This document shows, piece by piece, positions 7,585 through 15,998 of a stretch of 63,144 nt of DNA. The stretch is taken from contig JAJQBO010000226.1 of the NCBI GenBank assembly GCA_021203245.1, positions 1-63,144 of the forward strand. Direction: 5' to 3'. The position numbers were made by a program, and so were the translations under genes. Numbering within the stretch: the first letter of the stretch is position 1; every line of letters starts with the position of its first letter. The stretch is from Planctomycetaceae bacterium (lineage in GTDB: Bacteria; Planctomycetota; SZUA-567). Below the pieces are notes generated by a model. It ran no database searches and had not been told where the DNA came from. It saw only the letters and a program-made list of their open reading frames with translations.

Positions 7585-8755
7585 CATTTCGGAAATCTGG
7601 GGATTCATGGGTCGTGCGGCGTAACGTTTGGAAACGCGTTCCCACAAGGAAGGACGCCGAAGTGTTCGACACCATCCTCGAGTCCTCACTTGCCGAGGCC
7701 GAACGCAAGTTTGGCGAACAGATCAAACCGTGTTGTCGCATTCGCGACAAGCTGGACGAATTCCTTTCAGATAGCGAGCTGGGGCTACGCCGCCGGCCGT
7801 GCAACGCGATGACGTTGGCTCTGCATCGGAAACGGTTGCTTGTGTTCGATGCCGCATTTCACTCCAAGCCTATCGACAGCATTACCCGTGAAGAGGTGGA
7901 AGCCTGGATGCGCCGTCGTACCAAAAAAACGGCCGTCGAGGTCGCATCGAACCCGGCACCGTCAACGCCGACATGAACAGTCTACGGGCCTTTGCCAAGT
8001 GGGCGCAGGAAAAAGGCCACGCCCCGGCCGCCCTGGCCCTCATGACAGTCGGGAAATTGCGAACTAAGGGCAACATACCCGGAACGAATCGGAAGCCGCC
8101 CAAGGCTCTGGAAATAGCCGAGGCCATAAGCATGATCGCCCAAGTCAAGGAATGGCGACCGGACGCCGGTCTCCTGCTCGAGGGTATGGTGCTGTTTTGC
8201 CTGCGACCGCACGCGCTGTGCCGCTTGCGCCGCGGTGACGTGAAACTCCCGTCGGGAGGCAGTCCCGGGAGTCTACACAGCGTTGGATTGAAAGGCTACC
8301 ACGACCGCCTATTGCCCATCTTTGCCGGCACCTGCCAGCACCAATAGGTGAAAGAATGCATCGCCCTCCCAAAAACTCTGCGCCGCCGCGCACCGCGTCC
8401 GGACGACGCACTGATACCTGCCAAGGCCGGCCGGTCGAAAGCTACGGGCGGCGGCTGGACGACATCCGGCCTGGACATGGTAGTTGCCCGCTTCTGTCGT
8501 CAGGTTGGTGTAGTATTCACGCCGTACCAGATTCGGCATTCGGTCATTTCCTGGCTGCAACAAAACCCCGGTATGTCGTCGGCGACGGTGCAGGCCGTGG
8601 CGGCACACGCCAGCGTCACCACGCAGGATGCCTACGGCAAGCGCCACGGCCTGGAGGCCGTCCCAGCCTTCCAGGCATTGTCGGATTTGATGGCGAATCA
8701 CAGCCAGCCGGCGGAAACAGCGGGGGATCAAGGGGGGGATGTTTCGGCTGATTGA
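7581..8755 (+). pseudogene. Tyrosine recombinase, frameshift plus in-frame stop
   Basis: Three consecutive open pieces make one integrase of about 390 residues. The N-terminal piece (from 7581) ends with a core-binding domain segment; after the run of seven A at 7923-7929 the homologous continuation RIEPGTVNADMNSLRAFAKW is in another frame. A TAG at 8345-8347 then interrupts the same frame, after which the catalytic part continues (YQIRHSVISWL, then AVAAHASVTTQDAYGK with the putative nucleophilic tyrosine). The first active-site arginine is seen in CLRPHALCRL. One frameshift plus one nonsense codon argues for real decay rather than a sequencing slip. It overlaps the preceding small gene and belonged to the replication module. 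Confidence 0.82.
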
Positions 8756-9180
8756 TGCGGTTGACCCCGATGGAATGGGGTCCAATCGCCATTTTTCCCC
8801 GTGTGTGTGGCGCGACCGAAAGAACGCTGGTTTTTTGGACCTATCCCGTTATTGGCATGATGGATGGAAAAACAGAAACGAAATGACTACGAGCTATTTG
8901 CACTTTTTTGGGGGCCTGACCGGTCGGGAGGCACGGCCGGCGGGTCCTCCCGAGGGGGTAGGCCCCTGCGGGTGCCTTGCGACTCACGGATTTCGGTCAG
9001 TTGCGTAAACCTATTTAGGGTTTACGCAAGAACGGTAAACAAACGGTGGCGTACTATTTAACTGCGCTAAAATACGTGCCTTATGACAACGAGCGGCCAA
9101 ATGTTGTGTAAACCCGGTTGCCAAAAGGTTGCCACAGGTTTACACAACCGCCCCTTGAGCTTTACACAAAGGAAGATTGT
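8756..9180. promoter_or_regulatory. Control region with TTGYGTAAACC palindromes
   Basis: The 425-base gap holds no gene. Its right half carries a family of repeats: a perfect dyad TTGCGTAAACC (9001-9011) / GGTTTACGCAA (9019-9029), a second dyad TTGTGTAAACC (9104-9114) / GGTTTACACAA (9137-9147), a single half-site CTTTACACAA (9160-9169), and GGTTGCC repeated directly at 9117 and 9128 inside the second dyad. The last half-site abuts the ribosome-binding site of the AlpA-like gene, so these are candidate operator or integrase/Xis arm sites. Confidence 0.6.
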
Positions 9181-9399
9181 ATGATCACATCGGAAAACCT
9201 CCTGATGGACGCCAATGGTGCAGCCGCGCTCTGCGGGGTGAGTCGTTCGACCTGGTTCAAGCTGGCGGCGACGGGAAAACTCCCCAGGCCGATCAAACTT
9301 GGCCGCGTCACCCGCTGGAATCGCGAAGAACTCCAGGCCTGGATCGCCGCCGGTTGCCCGGCGCGGGAAAAGTGGGACAATATCCGGGCAAAGGCATAG
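9181..9399 (+). CDS. AlpA/excisionase-like DNA-binding protein
   Basis: The 72-residue protein has a MerR-like winged helix-turn-helix of the AlpA/Xis type: DANGAAALCGVSRSTWFKL (recognition of the first two helices), then LPRPIKLGRVTRWNREELQAW, the wing and last helix. Such proteins regulate element excision and integrase expression. The ATG at 9181 with AAAGGAAG at 9167-9174 is chosen over an upstream in-frame start lying inside the palindromic control region. It is followed by an AT-hook protein and the intact integrase on the same strand. The half-site beside its ribosome-binding site suggests autoregulation. Confidence 0.82.
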   Translation: MITSENLLMDANGAAALCGVSRSTWFKLAATGKLPRPIKLGRVTRWNREELQAWIAAGCPAREKWDNIRAKA

Positions 9400-9447
9400 C
9401 TACGTTTTCCGTTTGATTATCCGCCCTACAGATAATATAGTGAAATA

Positions 9448-9702
9448 ATGACTCCACACGACGACACGCCAAAACGGCCCCGCGGCAGGCCCCGCAAACC
9501 GCCGCCAGCAAATCCGCCTCCGAAGCGGCCGAGGGGAAGACCATCCCTTGGCGACGACGCCAAGGTTCATAATATCTCGATTCGCCTTGCCGACGACGAA
9601 TACCAACTGTGGAAGCGGCTGGCCGCTGAAGAAGGGATGACGCTCGCAGACTTTGTCGCTGCGCCGTTGCGACGGTTACTGCATGCCAAGGGGAAAAAAT
9701 GA
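9448..9702 (+). CDS. AT-hook plus ribbon-helix-helix-like protein
   Basis: The 84-residue protein starts with two AT-hook cores, KRPRGRPRK and KRPRGRPS, separated by a proline-rich linker. Then comes a C-terminal region (NISIRLADDEYQLWKRLA, then MTLADFVAAPLRRLL) with the pattern of a ribbon-helix-helix or CopG-like fold. Its stop overlaps the integrase start (ATGA at 9699), so the two are translationally coupled. AT-hooks bind the minor groove of AT-rich DNA. The likely role is architectural, helping the integrase or Xis bend att DNA, or acting as a repressor. This domain combination is uncommon in bacteria; the function is inferred from context only. Confidence 0.7.
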   Translation: MTPHDDTPKRPRGRPRKPPPANPPPKRPRGRPSLGDDAKVHNISIRLADDEYQLWKRLAAEEGMTLADFVAAPLRRLLHAKGKK

Positions 9703-11204
9703 GCGTTTTCAAACGCCGGCGTGCCGGCAAGAACGGAAAAACCCAGGCCGATGCAACGTGGACGGTGGAGTTTTCCGACCATGACGGTGTGACGCGACGC
9801 CTGGCCGCATTCACCGACCGCTCCGCCAGCGCCGAGCTTGAGCGCCACGTCAAGCGGCTGGTCTCCCTGCGCATGGCCGGCGCCGGGCCGGACGCGGAGT
9901 TGTCACGCTTCCTTGAAGCCTGTCCTGTCGCGGTCCGCGACTCCCTGGCAAAATGGGGAATCATCACAGGGCAGCGGGCGGCGGCTGGTAAGCGGCTCCA
10001 GACTCACATTAGCGACTGGCGTCTGGCGCTTGCGACAAAGGGCAATACTCCCAAGCATGTCCGGTCCTTCACCGCGAAAGTGGCAGCTATCGGGAAGTGG
10101 TGCGGGTGGCGGACGATTACCGACATTTCGCTATCCAGCGCGCAACAGTGGCTGGCTGCATTCCGTGAGGGCAACAAGAGTGCGGCAACCGCGAACGTGT
10201 ACATCCGGGCCGCGAAGGGCTTTTGCAAATGGCTGGCGAAGGAAGGGCGGACTGTTGAAAACCCCCTGCATCATTGGCCGCTCCTGAACGAGCGCGCCGA
10301 TCGTCGCATGGAGCGTCACGCCTACACCATCGAGGAACTTGGACGGCTGCTGGCCGCTGCGGAGTCCGGGCCGGTGGTGCAGGGCATGGCAGGTCGGGAA
10401 CGCTCACTGCTGTACTGCCTGGCCGCTACAACCGGCCTCCGGTGGAGTGAATTGCACAGCCTCACCCGTGCCTCATTTGATTTCGAATCAGAGCCCGCCA
10501 CCGTCACCATTGCCGCCGCCTATGCAAAGAACGGCAAGGACGACGTGTTGCCATTGCGCCCCGAGGTTGCGGTCGCAATGAAACAACACCTCGCCTTTTC
10601 ACTTCCGGCCGCGAAGGCATTCCCGGGCATGTGGGTGGATAAGGGCGCGCAGATGATCCGAGCCGACCTCGAGGCCGCCGGTGTATTGTCACGGAATGAG
10701 GAAGGCGATTTGAACGTCAGGGACGAATACGGCCTGGTCTACGATTTCCACGGCCTGCGCGCCGCCTTCGCCACCTTCCTGAATCGCACCAAGGTGCCGC
10801 TGGCAACCGCGCAGCGCCTTATGCGGCACAGCGACCCGAAGCTGACCAGCAGTATTTATACGCACGTCCTGATTGATGACCGGGCCGCCGAGCTGGCGAA
10901 GATGCCCGCCATCGTGCCGAGCGTGTCCGGAAGCAGCGCGGAATCCGCGCAGAAAACCGGCACCGATGACGCGCCCGCGACTCTCGAAAACATGGACAGG
11001 AAAAGGGACAGTTTCGCCACGGACTTTGACGGACAAGCAAGGACTTACACGGACTGTCGCAAGGTGAAAATCGAGGACGTTTACGAGAGGCCAAAAACGC
11101 AAAAACCCCTGTCCCACAAGGGAAAACAGGGGCAAGATATTGGAGCCAACTGTGGGATTCGAACCCACGACCTGCGCTTTACGAAAGCGCTGCTCTACCC
11201 CTGA
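9699..11204 (+). CDS. Tyrosine integrase reading into the tRNA-Thr gene
   Basis: The 501-residue protein has an N-terminal arm and core-binding region (to about residue 200) and a catalytic domain. Active-site residues are seen in TGLRWSELHSL (arginine I, about 246), HGLRAAFATFL (His-x-x-Arg, about 351-354), LMRHSDPKLTSS and the tyrosine of SIYTHV (about 387). After about residue 400 the sequence is low-complexity. The last 20 or so residues (GIRTHDLRFTKALLYP) are simply the antisense of the tRNA-Thr gene, and the stop lies within the tRNA. The reading direction toward the tRNA 3' end identifies the tRNA as the attachment site. In the excised circle the C-terminus would differ. All catalytic residues are present, so the enzyme may be active, unlike the copy at 7581-8755. 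Confidence 0.9.
   Translation: MSVFKRRRAGKNGKTQADATWTVEFSDHDGVTRRLAAFTDRSASAELERHVKRLVSLRMAGAGPDAELSRFLEACPVAVRDSLAKWGIITGQRAAAGKRLQTHISDWRLALATKGNTPKHVRSFTAKVAAIGKWCGWRTITDISLSSAQQWLAAFREGNKSAATANVYIRAAKGFCKWLAKEGRTVENPLHHWPLLNERADRRMERHAYTIEELGRLLAAAESGPVVQGMAGRERSLLYCLAATTGLRWSELHSLTRASFDFESEPATVTIAAAYAKNGKDDVLPLRPEVAVAMKQHLAFSLPAAKAFPGMWVDKGAQMIRADLEAAGVLSRNEEGDLNVRDEYGLVYDFHGLRAAFATFLNRTKVPLATAQRLMRHSDPKLTSSIYTHVLIDDRAAELAKMPAIVPSVSGSSAESAQKTGTDDAPATLENMDRKRDSFATDFDGQARTYTDCRKVKIEDVYERPKTQKPLSHKGKQGQDIGANCGIRTHDLRFTKALLYP
11101..11133 (-). terminator. Terminator downstream of tRNA-Thr, inside the integrase gene
   Basis: On the minus strand CCCCTGT (11132-11126) pairs with ACAGGGG (11112-11106) and is followed by five T. 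It lies just 3' of the tRNA-Thr gene and would end its transcript. It is also part of the integrase coding sequence on the other strand. Confidence 0.65.
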
Positions 11205-11215
11205 GCTAAGTTGGC
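11141..11215 (-). tRNA. tRNA-Thr (anticodon CGU)
   Basis: The minus strand gives a full cloverleaf. The acceptor arms GCCAACT / AGTTGGC pair perfectly, the D arm is GCTC...GAGC, and the anticodon arm is GCGCT-TTCGTAA-AGCGC with anticodon CGT. The T arm GTGGG-TTCGAAT-CCCAC has the standard loop. The 3' end carries an encoded CCA. Anticodon CGU reads ACG threonine codons. The 3' half is the probable attB/attR core of the neighbouring integrative element, whose integrase reads into it from the opposite strand. Confidence 0.97.
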
Positions 11216-11624
11216 ATAGTGGCATTTCAAGGCCAATATTGTTACGGAAAAGCGCGCCACTTGCAAGGGTTTTATCCGATTTTGTTCCTGATGCCGGATG
11301 ATTCGGCCAGTGCCGTTCCACTTCATCGCGTCAATTGCGCGAAATATGGGCTGGTTGCAAAGCGAATGCCGGTATATCCCCAATATGCCGCTGGAAGCCG
11401 GTACGGCCCACCGGCACGCCCCCTCACGTTCTCCCACCCCACTCCCACCGGTGGTGTTCTCCTAAAAACCTCTTTACATTTCCGCCATTTTCATACAATC
11501 GACTACGATACTGTCGGGCTGGATGAGGGTGTCCCGGCACAGGGACGCCCCGGACAGGGCGCGGGCGGTGGTCATTGCCGTTTGCGGTCCTGTTGCGCGG
11601 GCCGATCAGTATGGGATTGTGGCT
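11216..11624. other. Gap between tRNA-Thr and the chemoreceptor gene
   Basis: No gene is seen. It should contain the tRNA promoter on the minus strand. On the plus strand TTTACA (11473-11478) and TACAAT (11494-11499), spaced 15 bases apart, are a possible promoter for the chemoreceptor-kinase pair. From 11523 the frame of the receptor is already open, so a start upstream of 11625 cannot be excluded. Confidence 0.4.
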
Positions 11625-13946
11625 ATGCGCGGTATGCTCAGTGTGAAATGGAAGTTGATCATCGCCGTGGTCGGCGTGTCGTTCATCTGCCTCGCGGGCA
11701 TGATGCTTCTCAACCGGCACCAGGCTGAACAATACACCCTCGACCGCCAGCGCGCCCTCATGATGGAAGCGTCGGCCCTCAACGCCTCCCTCTACAACCA
11801 GGCGGTCGAAAATGTCTCCACCATCGTCGGCGCCATCAGCGCCAGCGTCATGTCGGAGGTGGAGCACGCCACCGCGTCGAACGGCGTGCCCGATTCCTCC
11901 CGCATCGCCGCCTTTGCCCGGTCGTCCCTGGACCAGTCGAACACCTTCCTCACCAGCGTCGGTCTCGCCACGCTGCCCGGCGTGCTGCCGGACGGGCCGG
12001 ATTTCAGCCGGTACACCACCGCCGCCGGCGCATCCGTCATCGTCTTGGACAAGGCCACCGGCAGGGTTGCGATGGTCGAACCCGACCGCCTCGGCCGCTT
12101 CGAGGACGAACCGTGGTGGAACCATGTCTCGCGCTACCACGCCTTCCACATCGCCGAGCCGCGCCTGAACATCCACCACGCCGTCAGCGGCAGGGACGAG
12201 GAACATGTCGAGTGCCGGTTCGTCCAGCCGCTCATGATGGACGGCCGTTTCGTCGGCGCGGTGTGGGCCGATTTGTGCCTGACCGAGTACCAGCGCACCC
12301 TGCGGCGTCAGAACGAAAACCGCGGCAACCAGGAATCGATTCTCATTTCGCCCGGCGGGGCGGTTGTCGGCAGGCCGACGGGGGTCGACGTCGACGGCCT
12401 TATCGAACCGTCGACCACCGACCTCTCGCGCCTCAGGCCGGACGTCTACCCGGACGTCATGCGGGCGGTGCAGGCGGGCAGCGAATTGTCGGCCGTCTAT
12501 CAAATGGGCGGGCACGAGGTGCTGGTCGCCGTCGCCGCCGTCAACCGGACCTATTTCGAAAAGCCGTGGGCGGTCATGCTGTTCCAGCCGGCCGACCAGG
12601 TTCTGGCGGATTCCGACTCCACCCTCTCGCGCCAGTTGTATGAAATGGCCGGCATGCTGCTGGTGTCGATTCTTCTCGGCTATCTGGTCGCGCAGACCAT
12701 GGGCCGGACCCTGACCGATTCGGAAAAATGGCACCGCACCATTCTCGATCGGGTGCCGATGCCGCTTGGCATTCTCGACCTCCGGTCGCAGTGGATTTAC
12801 GTCAATCCGGCCATGGCCGAACTCCTGGCCGACGGCAACCCGCAGACCCTGATCGGCCGCACCTGCGTGGAGACCCTGCCCGAAACGGACGCCCGCTTCA
12901 TCGCCGCCACCAACAGTCCGGACGCGCCGGAGATCCAGAGCATGGAGGTCCACGTCGGCGACAACCGCATCCACCGCATTTCCTCGTGCCGGGTGCTGGA
13001 CACGGACGGCAAATATCTGGGCCGCATGACGGTCGGCGTCGACGTCACGGACGCGAAGGAAATTTCCCGCACTCTCGCCCTCGCGTCCTCCATCGCCAGG
13101 AGTTTGGACGCGAAGTCGGAGCGCATCCTCACGGCGGCGCAGTCCCTGTCCGACCCGGCGATGGAACAGTCGGCCGCCATCGAGGAAATCACTTCGACAA
13201 CGCAGAAAATCGGCGAAGCCTCCAGCGATTACGCGATTTCCGCCCGCAACAGTCACGCCAAGGCGGAGTCGACCCACGACCGCTCCGACAAGGGCGCGAA
13301 CGAGGCGCTCGGGGCCGCCGCCGCCATGAACGGCGTGCGCGAGTCGGGCCACAAGATACGCACCATCATCAAGCTGATCGACGACATCGCCTTCCAGACG
13401 AATCTGCTGTCGCTGAACGCGGCGGTCGAGGCCGCCCGCGCCGGCCGGCACGGCAAGGGCTTTGCCGTCGTCGCCGACGAGGTGCGCAATCTCGCCGGCC
13501 GCAGCGCCCGCGCCGCCCGCGAGACCTCGGCCATGATCGAGGAGATGACCGGCCGCATCCAGGACGCCACCGACTCCATCGAGCAATTGGGCGGCACCCT
13601 CATTGACATCAAGGAAAACGCCCAGGATCTGCGCACCGATTCGGATACGGTCGCCAAGCTGGCGGACGAACAGTCGCATTCGGTGCACCAGGTCCATGTC
13701 AGCCTGGAGCAGATTTCGAAATCGGTCGATCATACCATTATCGTCTCCCGCGAGACAGCCGCCGTCGCCGAATCGATATTCCAGCAGGCGGCATCGTTGC
13801 GGCGCATCACCCATGACAGTACCATGGACCCGAACCACCAGGGCGAATCGCGGCAGCCGCCGGTCATCGATCTCGCCCGGTACGGCGACAATCCGGAGCC
13901 GGGACGGCAGCGGGCCTCGCTGCCGCCGCCCCGGGAGGAAAAGTGA
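11625..13946 (+). CDS. Methyl-accepting chemotaxis protein with sensor, PAS and signalling domains
   Basis: With the ATG at 11625 the protein has 773 residues. An N-terminal membrane helix (about 8-30) is followed by a large extracytoplasmic region (about 31-335) of Cache-like character. A second helix (about 338-362, [15 protein letters not shown]) follows, then a PAS-like domain (about 372-480) and a cytoplasmic coiled coil. The hairpin tip [20 protein letters not shown] and the following [17 protein letters not shown] (about 585-630) are diagnostic of chemoreceptors that bind CheA/CheW. No HAMP domain is evident between helix 2 and PAS, and no CheR-tethering pentapeptide at the C-terminus. 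The gene ends one base before the Ser/Thr kinase start, so the two are almost certainly co-transcribed. The start is uncertain because no good ribosome-binding site precedes 11625 or 11634. Confidence 0.9.
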   Translation: MRGMLSVKWKLIIAVVGVSFICLAGMMLLNRHQAEQYTLDRQRALMMEASALNASLYNQAVENVSTIVGAISASVMSEVEHATASNGVPDSSRIAAFARSSLDQSNTFLTSVGLATLPGVLPDGPDFSRYTTAAGASVIVLDKATGRVAMVEPDRLGRFEDEPWWNHVSRYHAFHIAEPRLNIHHAVSGRDEEHVECRFVQPLMMDGRFVGAVWADLCLTEYQRTLRRQNENRGNQESILISPGGAVVGRPTGVDVDGLIEPSTTDLSRLRPDVYPDVMRAVQAGSELSAVYQMGGHEVLVAVAAVNRTYFEKPWAVMLFQPADQVLADSDSTLSRQLYEMAGMLLVSILLGYLVAQTMGRTLTDSEKWHRTILDRVPMPLGILDLRSQWIYVNPAMAELLADGNPQTLIGRTCVETLPETDARFIAATNSPDAPEIQSMEVHVGDNRIHRISSCRVLDTDGKYLGRMTVGVDVTDAKEISRTLALASSIARSLDAKSERILTAAQSLSDPAMEQSAAIEEITSTTQKIGEASSDYAISARNSHAKAESTHDRSDKGANEALGAAAAMNGVRESGHKIRTIIKLIDDIAFQTNLLSLNAAVEAARAGRHGKGFAVVADEVRNLAGRSARAARETSAMIEEMTGRIQDATDSIEQLGGTLIDIKENAQDLRTDSDTVAKLADEQSHSVHQVHVSLEQISKSVDHTIIVSRETAAVAESIFQQAASLRRITHDSTMDPNHQGESRQPPVIDLARYGDNPEPGRQRASLPPPREEK

Positions 13947-13947
13947 A

Positions 13948-15213
13948 ATGAGCGATAAAGCGACCACCAAGATCCACCGGAGGCCCATGTCACCCACCGA
14001 CACGGCCGATTTCGAAGGCCATCCGCCGCCGGTGTTTCTCGAGGCCATCAACCTCGAGAGCCTCCTCAATCACCTCGAGGACGCGCGGCCGTCCATCATC
14101 GCCGACATTTCGGAGGACCAGACGCCGCCGGCCCGCTACATCATCGGCCAGGAGTTGGGGTCGGGGTCGGTCGGGCAGGTGATTGAAGCGCGCGACCAGC
14201 ACCTCGGCCGTCAGGTTGCGATCAAGATTCTCCACGACGGCGAGGGGTTGTCCCGGGACGGCATCGCCCGCTTTGTCGCCGAGGCGCAGATCACGGCGCA
14301 GCTCGAGCACCCGTCGGTCGTGCCTGTCCACGAGATCGGCATCATGCCCGGCGGCATGCTCTATTTCAGCATGAAGCTGGTCAAGGGCCGCAGCCTCGGC
14401 GACGTCATCAACCACCTGCGCATCGGCGACCGCGAGTTCCGCCGCGCGTACAATTATCTCGCCCGGTTGCGGCTCTTTCAGCGCATCTGCCAGGGGATGG
14501 CCTATGCCCACGCCAAGGGCGTGGTGCACCGCGACCTCAAGCCGGGCAATATCTTTATCGGGGAATTCGGCGAGGTGCAGATCATGGATTGGGGCCTTGC
14601 CAAGACGGTGAAGTCGCCTCTTCCCGATTTCGACGAAGACCCGGTCGCGACTGTCCGCCAGGCGTCGGGTATGAATACGATGGGCGGCGCCATCGCCGGC
14701 ACGCCCGCCTACATGAGCCCCGAGCAGGCGCGGGGCGACTACATCCATATCGGCCCCCAGTCCGACGTCTATGCGCTCGGGCTTATTTTGGCCGAATTCA
14801 TGAGTCTGACCCGGGTCTACCGGCAGGCGACGTTCCAGGCCACCCTCGAGGCGGCCCGCAGCCCGAAGGGCGAGGTCGATATCCGCGCCCTCGCGCCGCG
14901 CGCGACCTTCAGCCACGGCGTCGACCGGGTCATCCGCAAAGCCACCCACCCGGATATCGAGCAGCGCTACAGCCACGCGGGCGAGTTGTCGACCGACATC
15001 GCCAAACTGATCGAGGAGCAGTTGCCGCCGTCGTCCATCAAGCGCTCGATCAAGCCGGACGACTACGACGAAGATCTCGACATGAGCGGCAACACCCATG
15101 AAGATGAGGCAGACAATTCGGACGAAAAAGACCGGCCGGCATCGTGGCGTCCCTACCTGATCGGAGCCGCCGCGATGCTGGCGGTGCAGATAATCGTCTA
15201 TCTCTTGTGGTAG
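13948..15213 (+). CDS. Membrane-anchored Ser/Thr protein kinase
   Basis: The 421-residue protein has a 60-residue N-terminal tail, then a Hanks-type kinase domain. The glycine loop is LGSGSVGQV (about 70-78), the ATP lysine is in VAIK (about 90-93), the catalytic loop is HRDLKPGN (about 194-201), and a DWG replaces the usual DFG in IMDWGLAK. GTPAYMSPEQ is the activation-loop end. A single C-terminal hydrophobic segment (IGAAAMLAVQIIVYLLW) anchors it with the kinase domain in the cytoplasm. No sensory domain lies beyond this helix, so the input may come from the co-transcribed receptor. The start is fixed by GGGAGGA within the end of the receptor gene. The DWG variant is frequent in kinases I associate with Planctomycetota and relatives. 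Confidence 0.93.
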   Translation: MSDKATTKIHRRPMSPTDTADFEGHPPPVFLEAINLESLLNHLEDARPSIIADISEDQTPPARYIIGQELGSGSVGQVIEARDQHLGRQVAIKILHDGEGLSRDGIARFVAEAQITAQLEHPSVVPVHEIGIMPGGMLYFSMKLVKGRSLGDVINHLRIGDREFRRAYNYLARLRLFQRICQGMAYAHAKGVVHRDLKPGNIFIGEFGEVQIMDWGLAKTVKSPLPDFDEDPVATVRQASGMNTMGGAIAGTPAYMSPEQARGDYIHIGPQSDVYALGLILAEFMSLTRVYRQATFQATLEAARSPKGEVDIRALAPRATFSHGVDRVIRKATHPDIEQRYSHAGELSTDIAKLIEEQLPPSSIKRSIKPDDYDEDLDMSGNTHEDEADNSDEKDRPASWRPYLIGAAAMLAVQIIVYLLW

Positions 15214-15827
15214 CGTCACCCCGCCACCCCCGCGAACGCGGGGGCCCGGCGGGCAGTTCAATAAGGGAACGGTGGGACATACCCATATAACCGTACACGT
15301 CACTGTCACTCTTATCGCTGCCGGGCCGCATCCACCGTCATCGTCCCCTCGGCGTGCAGGGCAAACGGCTTACGAATCCGGCCGCACCCACCGCCATCGT
15401 CACCCCGGCGTGCGGACCTCCATCAGCGGAAATAACAGGCGGTTCGGCCGGGGTCCACGCCAGGAACGGTGAGTACACCAAACTCTGGCGTTCTCCCCCC
15501 AATCTGCCCGGTTTAACCGCAAGGGCGAGGCAACCCCCACGCCGCGCGAACTGTTGCAAACCTTTTAAAATGTTTTTCCCGCACCCGCGTCCTCCTCTGC
15601 ATCCAACCGGGCCGCCCCAGGCCCGATTGAAAAGCGGGGCTGACATCGGGAATTCTCACTTAATTTTTTATAGTACGCAACTCCAATGATTATAGGCTGT
15701 TGAAGTAATTCACTTAATTACCGAATAAAAACCGCTTTACTAAGCCAAACCGTAGGATATACTGCCGTAAATACTTCAGAGTCGAGGCGGCGCGACGGCG
15801 GGGCTCTTTGCACTCCAGCAGGTTTTA

Positions 15828-15837
15828 AAAACGTTTT
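15828..15837. promoter_or_regulatory. AAAACGTTTT palindrome, possible operator
   Basis: A perfect 10-bp palindrome with a central CG step, as in many LacI-family operators, lies 10 bases upstream of the -35 box of the following promoter. The regulator is not encoded in this window. Confidence 0.3.
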
Positions 15838-15847
15838 GAAAAAGAGC

Positions 15848-15876
15848 TTGACTTTACCCCCGGTTCCGGGTCATAT
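15848..15876 (+). promoter_or_regulatory. Sigma-70 type promoter of the inositol-like operon
   Basis: TTGACT (15848-15853) and TCATAT (15871-15876) are separated by 17 bases, 122 bases upstream of the first start codon. It is the best promoter match in this gap. Confidence 0.5.
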
Positions 15877-15998
15877 GCAGGTATCTGACATCGTTGCCGG
15901 ACGCGCCGTGCCGAATAATCCACGCTCCTTCCCGGTCTGAAGCCGGGATCAGCTTGTGTCTGCAGTTTTTTGGAAAAACCACACCAGGAGAAATCACA

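Larger units (their letters stand above)
15214..15998. other. Long gap with GC-rich repeats and a promoter
   Basis: A perfect CCCCCGCG-AA-CGCGGGGG type hairpin (15227-15244) follows the kinase gene. Next come two copies of the dispersed CGTCACCCCGGCG-type repeat end (15342-15355 imperfect; 15398-15410 perfect) with a GCCGGGGTCCACGCC partner near 15450-15465. From 15655 the DNA becomes AT-rich. A promoter at 15848-15876 serves the inositol-type operon. No gene is supported. Confidence 0.55.

Noticed and set aside
8345-8347. Amber recoding (pyrrolysine or similar) to explain the in-frame TAG here and the TAG after fumarase beta
   Set aside because: TAG is used as an ordinary stop elsewhere, even in tandem (TAGTAG after the FlxA-like and the fumarate-reductase-like genes), the recombinase also has a frameshift, and no pyl genes are seen.
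11141-11204. GIRTHDLRFTK at the integrase C-terminus as a conserved domain
   Set aside because: It is the well-known antisense translation of a tRNA T-arm and anticodon region, not a protein motif.
11424-14069. Long open frame on the minus strand opposite the chemoreceptor (about 880 codons)
   Set aside because: It is the antisense of two well-supported genes; such long shadows are expected in GC-rich DNA with strong third-position bias, and the translation is low-complexity.
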